A DNA stretch of 28,322 nt from an uncultured Prevotella sp. (GTDB taxonomy: Bacteria > Bacteroidota > Bacteroidia > Bacteroidales > Bacteroidaceae), in contig CALIZL010000074.1 of NCBI GenBank assembly GCA_938028745.1, forward strand, positions 1-28,322, in the 5' to 3' direction. Both the position numbers and the translations under genes were made by a program. Below, piece by piece: positions 14,976 to 21,774 of the stretch. Below the pieces are notes generated by a model. The model made no database searches and was not told the origin of the DNA. It saw nothing but the letters and a program-made list of their open reading frames with translations. Position 1 is the stretch's first letter; each line of letters starts with the position of its first letter.

Positions 14976-15337
14976 GTTTCTACTAGATGTTTTCGGTTTT
15001 GTGTAAATGGGTTTGCATGCCTTTGAGGGGGCGTTTGCTTACCCACATAGTGGTGTTTGGCCGTTGGAATGGCCGTTTTCGGTATCATTCGCGTTGCGAG
15101 AGATGAACAGCAGAACCATCATGGCCGCTCACGAAAAGCTGACCGACGAGCTGCAACCAACGCAGATGCTGGCAAGATAGACCACTGCTAACGCCCTACC
15201 CTCCTCGCCCGTACCTATGGATGGCAAATAAATTTGCCCAAAAGCCGATGCAATGGGGCGAAAAGCAAGATTGCCTATGCCGACAGATGCCATACCAACG
15301 ACGACCATCTGTCGCGCCATCGCTGGTGAAAAGCAGA
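14976..15337. other. Intergenic region between SpmAB and the zinc protease
   Basis: No supported gene. A GGCC-gttggaat-GGCC hairpin lies near 15059-15074. A 63-aa minus-strand frame (15129-15320) and a short plus-strand frame from 15103 lack any recognisable domain. The base composition is coding-like (GC-rich), so this may be a decayed gene or an interspersed repeat, but nothing proves either. Confidence 0.5.
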
Positions 15338-17854
15338 CTAACGCACGTTTCGTCCGCGTTCGCGCACCGTCTTTATCTGCTTTACTTGGCGTTCCAAGTC
15401 GGCGTAATGCAAAGCATTGATGCCTGTGGCCGTTTGCATTTCGGCTTTCAGATAGTTGTCGAGCTTGTCGAGATGCTGCGCAACAAATAGCAGCGCATCG
15501 GTGTTGAAAGCGGGCGCAGTGGCACCAACCTTATCCTTATCGTCGGGATTGAGCATGGTGTTGAGCCGCTCCACATAGTTGCGTTGCAGGGTTCGGCGAC
15601 TGCTGTTCTTCAAATCTTGCGTGGCATCGAGCGGAGTCCACACCGCGGCGAAGAGGTCGTCGAGGTAGTTTTCCAAGCGATAAGCCGTGCTCGATTCTTG
15701 CGAATTGTTGTAGATGGCGTTGAGAAGGTTCAGCGAGAACGTGGCGTTAAGTGCCAATGCCTGCATCTTGGCTATCTCGGCCGTGGCATTTACGCCGGTC
15801 TTGGCTGTTATTTCGGCAGGATAGAGCCACAAGGGGGCATCGAATACCTGACGGGCGAAGTAGCCCAGAGCGGCTTTTTGCCTTTCGGCTGGCACTATTT
15901 CGTAAGGCATTTTGCCCGGCATGTTGTTGATATATCGCCCACCGATGTTCTTAGCTACGTGTCCGAAGTAGCGCACAAACTGCTGTCGCGCGCTGTTATA
16001 CATCTCGCGCAGGTCTACATACTGGTCGTTGGCTTGGCGCGTCCATTGGGGCAGGCTCTTGATAAGCCGTTGAAGGTTCTTCACGCCATAGTCGCTGGCC
16101 TTCACATTATCGTCGCTTAGGTCCTCGCGTTGTGCCCTTGGGTCTTCGTTGGTGCCTTCTCCGCCAAACCAAAGTCGGGGATTCTTGGCCAAAACAGCGG
16201 TGGTTTCGTCCATCAGTTTCTCTTTCTCCGCTAGCTCGTCTTTAAACTCTGGCCGATATTGGTAGCCCCATTTGATGGCCCATTTGTCGTAATCGTTTAC
16301 GCGAGGAAACAGTCCGCGCTCGCCGATATTGTCTTCGGGCTGGGCCACATAGTTAAATCGCGCATAGTCCATGATGGATGCCGTGTGGCCATGTTTCTCT
16401 ACCCATGCCTTTTCGCGCAGCTTTTCAACGGGCGTTGCATAGCTTGCGCCCATGTTATGGCGCAGTCCGAGGGTGTGACCAACCTCGTGCGAAGAGACGA
16501 AACGTATCAGTTCGCCCATCAACCGGTCGTCGAAGTTCATCGTGCGGGCGCGTTTGTCTAGCGGTCCGCACTGTGTCATGTACCATTTGGTGAGCAAATT
16601 CATCACGTTATGGAACCAACAGATGTGACTTTCGATGATTTCACCGCTGCGTGGGTCTTTTACATGTGGGCCATAAGCATTCTCGGCCTCCGAGGGAAGG
16701 TAGCGTATCACGTTGAAACGGGCATCGTCGAGACTCATCGTGGGGTCGTTGGCGGGCCACTCCTTGCCTTGAATGGCATTCTTAAAGCCTGCCGCCTCGA
16801 AGGCAACGTTCCAGTCGTTGATGCCTTTAATTAGGTATGGAACCCACTTCTTGGGCGTTGCGGGGTCGATATAAAACACGATGGGCTTAACGGGTTCTAC
16901 CAATTCGCCGCGTTGATAGCGTTTAACATCTTTGGGAACGAGCCTGAAACGCGAGATAAATTGTTCGCGTTGGCTCTTGTGTTGGTTGTCCGAGAATATG
17001 GTGTATGGGTAAGCGAAGAAACCAACGCGACTGTCCCACACACGCTTGCGCATGGGAACTTTGGGCAAAGCCACGATAGACGTGTTGAGCGCAAGGGTTA
17101 TTGCGCCCGTTCCCGATGCCCTTATCGTGCTAGGCGATGCGCCATACGTGCGCGTTGTAAGCACTTCTATGTTGATGGGATAGGTCTTTATGGTGTCGAT
17201 GAAGGTGCGATCGGCCTGCTGTCCGCCAATCTTAGTCTTCTCGAAAAAGGTGCGGTTGATGCCCACAATGTTGTTGTCACGAGCAAAAAAGCCCGTTACA
17301 TCGAAGAGGTTCATGTCTTTTTGGGTGTTTCCTGCCACAATGGGAAAGGCTGCCACGATGGGGTCGGCGGTGCTTTGTTTCAGCGAAAGGTATATGCGGT
17401 CGTTCTCGTTGGCCTCTTGTGTGCGAACGAATGTGCGCAAAAGCATGGTCTTGGCGTCGCGTTTCTCAAAGTAGATGGCATCCTCATTGACCATTTCACC
17501 GCTGAATTTGCCAAATCCTTGGGGTACGCCAGCAAAGCGCGTAACGGCCATAAAGTAACGGCTAACAAGACTGTCGTGCATCTCAAAGTACCATTTGTCT
17601 TTGATGTGCCGCACGGTGAAAAGGCCTTTCATCACCGTTCCGCTGTCTTTCATCAGCCTGTCGTAGTCGGTTTCCTTCTTCTTCGGCTCGACTTTCACGT
17701 CCTTTCCGTTAGGCTTTTGCACCTTGGTCGTGTCGGTTTTCGCCGTTTGTGTGGTGTCTTTCTGCACCTTTACGACAAATGCCACCCTCGCCTGAGCCGA
17801 ATAGCCCAAAGCCAAGGCAGCCAAAAGGCAACCAATCCTGTTGTTTATACCCAT
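15338..17854 (-). CDS. Secreted zinc-dependent metalloprotease (DUF5117/DUF4953 type, metzincin-like)
   Basis: The protein has 838 aa from the ATG at 17854, which gives a signal peptide (MGINNRIGCLLAALALGYSAQA). The ATG at 17884 would add ten residues and is also possible. Starts further upstream lie 5' of the promoter -7 box. A lysine/threonine-rich linker (about 30-62) precedes a DUF5118/5117-like region. The zinc site is HEVGHTLGLRH (His456, Glu457, His460, His466), followed by a metzincin Met-turn, ASIMDYARF. The C-terminal part matches the DUF4953 layout of large Bacteroidetes proteases. It probably acts in the periplasm or at the surface; the substrate is unknown. With the S46 peptidase it suggests active protein and peptide degradation. 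Confidence 0.9.
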   Translation of the reverse strand: MGINNRIGCLLAALALGYSAQARVAFVVKVQKDTTQTAKTDTTKVQKPNGKDVKVEPKKKETDYDRLMKDSGTVMKGLFTVRHIKDKWYFEMHDSLVSRYFMAVTRFAGVPQGFGKFSGEMVNEDAIYFEKRDAKTMLLRTFVRTQEANENDRIYLSLKQSTADPIVAAFPIVAGNTQKDMNLFDVTGFFARDNNIVGINRTFFEKTKIGGQQADRTFIDTIKTYPINIEVLTTRTYGASPSTIRASGTGAITLALNTSIVALPKVPMRKRVWDSRVGFFAYPYTIFSDNQHKSQREQFISRFRLVPKDVKRYQRGELVEPVKPIVFYIDPATPKKWVPYLIKGINDWNVAFEAAGFKNAIQGKEWPANDPTMSLDDARFNVIRYLPSEAENAYGPHVKDPRSGEIIESHICWFHNVMNLLTKWYMTQCGPLDKRARTMNFDDRLMGELIRFVSSHEVGHTLGLRHNMGASYATPVEKLREKAWVEKHGHTASIMDYARFNYVAQPEDNIGERGLFPRVNDYDKWAIKWGYQYRPEFKDELAEKEKLMDETTAVLAKNPRLWFGGEGTNEDPRAQREDLSDDNVKASDYGVKNLQRLIKSLPQWTRQANDQYVDLREMYNSARQQFVRYFGHVAKNIGGRYINNMPGKMPYEIVPAERQKAALGYFARQVFDAPLWLYPAEITAKTGVNATAEIAKMQALALNATFSLNLLNAIYNNSQESSTAYRLENYLDDLFAAVWTPLDATQDLKNSSRRTLQRNYVERLNTMLNPDDKDKVGATAPAFNTDALLFVAQHLDKLDNYLKAEMQTATGINALHYADLERQVKQIKTVRERGRNVR

Positions 17855-17931
17855 AATTGCTTTGTCTGTTTTGTATATGTTCATGTTACATTGGGACGAA
17901 CAACCTGCGTTGCCCGTCCGATTTCGTTCTA

Positions 17932-17939
17932 CAAAGATA
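17932..17939 (-). promoter_or_regulatory. -7 box (TATCTTTG) of the zinc protease gene
   Basis: TATCTTTG on the minus strand matches TAnnTTTG. The only TTTG upstream is about 12 bp away, too close for a standard -33 box. The box places the transcript start near 17926, so the 5' extension of the reading frame to 17962 cannot be translated from this promoter. Confidence 0.6.
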
Positions 17940-18287
17940 GTGCTTTTTAAACAAATACGCACCCGATGCCGTGCTTATCAAGGCGTTACAGAAAGACAGC
18001 GCAGAGCAACGAAGGTGGTTGGGGCACATGGATGGTTGACAAACGAGAGGAAAACATACCGATGAATTGGCGCGATTTTAAAGCAAGACATCGCGAGAGG
18101 ATTGCCAAACGCAGCTTTAACGTAAACAATATTTAACCTTTCTGGCGCGTTGAATTAACACAAGGAGTAAGTGTGTGTTGGGAGATACGCCGGTTTGAAA
18201 GGCTGATTGGGGGCTGGGAAAGCGGCTTATAGCAGGCAAAGAATGGGGTTAAGGCTGTTTCTAAATAATTGAAGTTGTATTGACTTT

Positions 18288-18443
18288 TATAGTCAAACAG
18301 AATTGGATTTGGAAAGCCATAGCTGCGTCGTAAGCAAACAAAAGTCCTCCTTTTCCTCTGCACAAGGGTTTATTGATGTCATGCAACGCACGTCTTGCAT
18401 TCTTCTAACAACTATTTTGCAAATGCAATTCTGTTTCACTATA
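18288..18443. repeat. MITE-like element with 24-bp terminal inverted repeats
   Basis: The left end (18288-18311) starts TATAGTCAAACAG and ends GGATTTG. The right end (18420-18443) is its reverse complement at 22 of 24 positions. The 108-bp interior has no gene. A further TTGACT-tttat-AGTCAA hairpin overlaps the left end. No target-site duplication is evident. Confidence 0.6.
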
Positions 18444-18989
18444 GTATTTCCACAAATTGAGAGGGGGTTATGTCTTAGTGCTGTAAAACCAAGATAAACA
18501 CCCCACTGGTGTACGAAATCCCGGAGAAGGGTACGATGAAATCTGAAATTCTGCACCATTTGTCTGTGGCAAAACGTGGCTATGACTTAAAAAATGATCG
18601 GGTGGAAGTTATTCAATGCGGTCTCCTCACAAGCAGAAAACCACTTGGTAAAGGCCAATTACTTCTGTGTTTGCATGATGCTGTTCGCGTTACCGGTGAG
18701 CGGGATGCCTTGTAACCGCTCGCGATGGCCGTTGCAAGCGTACAGGTTTTCCGTGCCGTTGCCCCTTCCTCGTGTTTACAGCGTAATCGGTTTTGTCTGG
18801 TTTTTAGCAAAGAATTTAACATTATGAGTGGCCTTTCCATCCACCAACCGCTCACCGTGCCGCAAAAAATCGATTCTCGCGAGGGTTTGTTTCACTGCAA
18901 ATAGGGGTTAGTTCGCAGATGCGGAAGAATGAATATTTATTACAACAAACCGTCATTTACACTAGGTTTCGGGCCATTTTTAGCTAAAT

Positions 18990-19118
18990 GTGGTGCAATA
19001 TGCCGCTAGTTGGAGTGCGTTTTGGTGCAAAATAGAGTGCGTTTTGGCACAAAATAGAGTGCGTTTTGGTGCTAAACGCAAGGTAAAATAGTGCTAATTG
19101 CGGTGCAAAATGCCGCTA
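18990..19118. repeat. 22-bp tandem repeats bracketed by direct repeats
   Basis: Three copies of a 22-bp unit starting GAGTGCGTTTTGG begin at 19013, 19035 and 19057. On either side lie related sequences containing GGTGCAATATGCCGCTA (left) and GGTGCAAAATGCCGCTA (right). There is no coding potential. Confidence 0.75.
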
Positions 19119-19480
19119 AATGCGAGACGATAAAGCATAAACATGCAATGCAATGGTATAAATAAACCTTTTAGAGCCATGAATAATAGGACTGAAAGGG
19201 GCAAAACAACCATTAAAAAGTGGGGTTTTAGGGGCTAAAAGTGGGTGATTGGGTGTAAACAACAAAGGGTTGGGAACTAAACTAGAAAGGCAAAATGGTG
19301 CAAAATGCACGTTACATTCTTAAAAACAGACAGGACAAAGGATATGGAAGGGTAAAAATAGTAGATGTTTACCTACTTTTTGACCTAATTTTTTGCTAGA
19401 ACGAAGCAAAAATGAAAACAACATTGTAAAATAAAAGATAGGGATTTAAGGTTTTGGGTTGATGAGCTTTTGAGCTGAAG

Positions 19481-19544
19481 AGTTGATGAGTTGATGAGTT
19501 TGTAAGCTTATGAGTTGGCGAGTTGGTGAGTTGGCGAGTTGGTG
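19481..19544. repeat. AGTT-octamer array (AGTTGATG/AGTTGGCG)
   Basis: Eight 8-bp units: AGTTGATG twice, AGTTTGTA, AGCTTATG, AGTTGGCG, AGTTGGTG, AGTTGGCG, AGTTGGTG. It has the same period and AGTT core as the array at 5175, with other variable bases. Confidence 0.88.
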
Positions 19545-19824
19545 TCTTCGGGAGTTGTTGGGCATTAGCGAGTTTATAAGCCAGTGAGTTAACTTGTCTT
19601 GCACTCCCCCTTAATTTGTAGAGAGATTAAAAGTAAGCACAGCTTCATTGCCTTTGTCGGCATTTTAGGCTTGATCTGGTAGAGAATTGACTTGCATTCT
19701 GAGGGAGCATCGTGGACTATACGACCGAAAATGCAAGTGAAAGCTCATCAGATAAAAACAAAAATACGGCAAAGAGTGGCCTTTAAATCATGATGCAAGG
19801 GTAACTATTCAGCAATAAAGAACG

Positions 19825-19931
19825 TTGATTATCAATAACTTATAAACGTTATATTGTGGCAAAAAGGCTCGAAACGACATTACTTTACCAGAATTTGAAG
19901 GTGCCTGTTTGTGTTACTTATTGATAATCAA
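19825..19931. repeat. Perfect 14-bp inverted repeat pair (TTGATTATCAATAA)
   Basis: TTGATTATCAATAA (19825-19838) and its exact reverse complement (19918-19931) are 79 bp apart. Each contains the near-palindrome TTGATWATCAA. They could be the ends of a small element or a pair of protein-binding sites. Confidence 0.65.
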
Positions 19932-20448
19932 TAATAGTTTATACGCCTTATCCCAGAATAGTTACGATGCAACGACAGCGCGGAGGTTGTAGAACCGGCC
20001 TTAAACGATACCTCTGCCAACAGGTTTGTTAGCAACGTGCCAGTACAACGCCGCTTGCAGTGGGGCCACAAGCACCATGTTGTGGCAGTACAAGCCACCT
20101 TGCAACGATAGTACAAGCACCTTGTGGCACTAATGGCACCAAAAACTAAAAGGTTTACTAAACACATAAGCGCCCACTTAAACCACCCAGTTAAAGCCTT
20201 ACCTCCACAAAATACGGCCAAATTATACCCATCATCCAGTAAAAACAGCCTAGCAAAACATGTTCTTCAACATGAAAATAAGCAATAAACTTGCCGAAAC
20301 TCCTTTGCGTAAACAAGGCGAAAAATAAACGATGGAATGGTAAAAATAATCTGATGAGGGTCAAAAGGAAGTTGATGAGGAAATAAAAATAAAGGAATAC
20401 AGAACAATAAATGTTCTAAAATGATTACAATAAAAACACCCTAAAAAT

Positions 20449-20479
20449 TTGGTTATCAATGGGAAATACCCTATTTTTG
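20449..20479 (+). promoter_or_regulatory. Promoter of coaD-ybeY
   Basis: TTG (20449-20451), a 20-bp spacer and TATTTTTG (20472-20479) match the Bacteroidetes pattern fully. The leader to the coaD ATG at 20635 is about 150 nt and structured: AGTTTAG-CCG-CTAAACT (20506-20522), GTGGC/GCCAC, and CCCTGC/GCAGGG. Confidence 0.75.
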
Positions 20480-20634
20480 CAGAGAGTAGGTTACTATCGG
20501 AACATAGTTTAGCCGCTAAACTCGTCAGCGTGGCAACCAACAAAAGCACGTTTTCGAGCCACTCGCCCCCCTGCCATGCACAGCAACGCAGGGACTAACA
20601 ACAAACAAATATGTAACTGCCACTTGAATTGCGC

Positions 20635-21090
20635 ATGAAAACAGGTCTATTCACAGGAAGTTTCGACCCATTTACCATTGGGCATCAATCGATAGTGGCG
20701 CGCGTGCTGCCGCTGTTCGATAAGATTGTTATCGGCGTTGGCGTAAACGAACGCAAGAAATACATGTACAGTGCCGAGGTGCGGGTAAAGGTGATAGCCG
20801 AACTTTATGCCGACAACCCCAAAGTGGAGGTGCGGGCGTTCAACGATTTGGCCGTAGATTTCGCCCACAGGGAGGGAGCTTGGTTCTTCGTTAAGGGCGT
20901 GAGAAGCGTGAAAGACTTTGAATACGAACGCGAACAGGCCGACATCAACCGCATGATGGGAGGCATAGAAACACTTTTGGTGTTTGCCGAACCACAGCAC
21001 GCAAGCGTTAGTTCGTCGCTCGTGAGGGAGCTAACACACTTCGGCAAGAATGCCGAAATGTTCTTGCCAAAGCGTAAGGATAAGAAGTGA
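20635..21090 (+). CDS. coaD: Pantetheine-phosphate adenylyltransferase (CoaD)
   Basis: The protein has 151 aa, the usual length. It transfers AMP from ATP to 4'-phosphopantetheine, giving dephospho-CoA, the penultimate step of CoA synthesis in the cytosol. The nucleotidyltransferase motif is TGSFDPFTIGH (residues 7-17), with NERKKYMYS, the FVKGVRSVKDFEYEREQADINRM block and the C-terminal SVSSSLVREL motif. The ATG at 20635 is chosen over an in-frame TTG two codons upstream. It is the first gene of a probable operon with ybeY, whose alternative GTG overlaps the coaD stop. Confidence 0.96.
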   Translation: MKTGLFTGSFDPFTIGHQSIVARVLPLFDKIVIGVGVNERKKYMYSAEVRVKVIAELYADNPKVEVRAFNDLAVDFAHREGAWFFVKGVRSVKDFEYEREQADINRMMGGIETLLVFAEPQHASVSSSLVRELTHFGKNAEMFLPKRKDKK

Positions 21091-21116
21091 GTGAGCCCCA
21101 AAACTGGAAACAACTT

Positions 21117-21539
21117 ATGATTACATATAATGCAGACGGCGTGAAAATGCCGAAAATTAAAAGGAAGGACACCACGGCATGGATAAAAGCTGTGGCCCAG
21201 ACTTATGGAAAGAAGGTCGGAGAAGTGGGATACATGTTCGTGAACGATGAGAAAATCCTGGAAATAAACAACGAATACCTAGGACACGATTACTACACGG
21301 ACGTTATCACCTTCGACTATGATGAAGACGACGTCGTTAACGGCGACATCGTTATCTCTCTCGACACCGTTAGAACAAACGCTGAACTGTTCGACAAGGC
21401 GTTCGAAGATGAACTCTACCGTGTTATCATACACGGGATACTTCACCTATGCGGACTCAACGACAAGGGTCCGGGGGAAAGGGAAATCATGGAAAAGGCT
21501 GAAAACAAAGCCTTGGAAATGAGAAATGGCGCTTTCTGA
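21117..21539 (+). CDS. ybeY: Endoribonuclease YbeY (rRNA maturation factor)
   Basis: The protein has 140 aa from the ATG at 21117 (MITYNADGVK), the usual Bacteroidetes start. A GTG at 21087 would add ten residues and overlap coaD. YbeY is a metal-dependent RNase needed for 16S rRNA 3'-end maturation and ribosome quality control. The signature is HGILHLCGLND (His106, His110): the third ligand of the usual HGxLHLxGxDH motif is Asp116 instead of His. From memory of the family, such a replacement occurs in other Bacteroidetes members, so it need not mean loss of function. DVITFDYDE and GDIVIS are the other conserved blocks. Confidence 0.94.
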   Translation: MITYNADGVKMPKIKRKDTTAWIKAVAQTYGKKVGEVGYMFVNDEKILEINNEYLGHDYYTDVITFDYDEDDVVNGDIVISLDTVRTNAELFDKAFEDELYRVIIHGILHLCGLNDKGPGEREIMEKAENKALEMRNGAF

Positions 21540-21774
21540 TACCTAAAAAACGCCGATGAAATGGGGGAAACCCCAGCGGGAAAACAATCCCGTAACCACT
21601 GATTGCGCATGTATGCGCAAGAAAAAGCGACACAAGGCGGAACACGACTAAACGTAACTAATCCTTTTAAACCGCTCCGCCCCCCTGCGCTTTGGCGCAA
21701 ATGTGTTTCCTTGAAAGCGCCACAAGGAAATTTATCTAAACTACGTGTTACACGAAACACGCCTAAACCATTTA
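21540..21774. promoter_or_regulatory. Highly structured intergenic region between ybeY and the M48 gene
   Basis: Consecutive inverted repeats are TGGGG-GAAA-CCCCA, CGGGA-AAACAA-TCCCG, TTGCGCAT-GT-ATGCGCAA, TTTCCTTG-AAAGCGCCA-CAAGGAAA and CGTGTT-ACACGA-AACACG. GCGCTTT (about 21688) can also pair with AAAGCGC in the loop of the fourth hairpin, giving a competing or pseudoknotted fold. No TAnnTTTG promoter is seen, so the M48 gene may be transcribed from coaD. The role could be termination, attenuation or mRNA processing. Confidence 0.5.

Larger units (their letters stand above)
17963..20448. other. 2.5-kb region without a convincing gene, rich in small repeats
   Basis: All reading frames here are below about 100 aa, overlap one another and show no domain. 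Visible structures are a 24-bp inverted repeat (18288-18443), a 22-bp tandem repeat (19013-19078), an AGTT-octamer array (19481-19544), a 9-bp inverted repeat (ACTTGCATT/AATGCAAGT, 19690-19735 region), a 14-bp inverted repeat (19825-19931), GCCACAA/TTGTGGC hairpins near 20067-20090 and a CATGTT-CTTC-AACATG hairpin (20259-20274). It looks like a mosaic of interspersed repeats. No tRNA or known ncRNA is recognised. Confidence 0.65.

Noticed and set aside
15129..15320. 63-codon minus-strand frame upstream of the SpmAB gene
   Set aside because: There is no domain, no promoter and no start context; the interval may be decayed coding DNA, but this cannot be shown.
16913..17950. 345-codon open frame on the plus strand
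   Set aside because: It is antisense to the zinc metalloprotease with its intact HEVGHTLGLRH site and has no domain of its own.
17855..17962. N-terminal extension of the zinc protease to 17962
   Set aside because: The extension begins upstream of the -7 box at 17932-17939 and would bury the signal peptide.
18133..18855. Several overlapping 64-88 codon frames, plus a 59-codon frame from 18725
   Set aside because: They lie in the repeat-rich gene-free region on both strands, without domains or promoters.
19928..20221. 97-codon minus-strand frame with many Cys and Trp
   Set aside because: It starts and ends within repeat structures, has no domain, and the 14-bp inverted repeat overlaps its 3' end.
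20490..20600. tRNA or known riboswitch in the coaD leader
   Set aside because: Hairpins are present, but no cloverleaf, TTCGA T-loop or known riboswitch core can be recognised.
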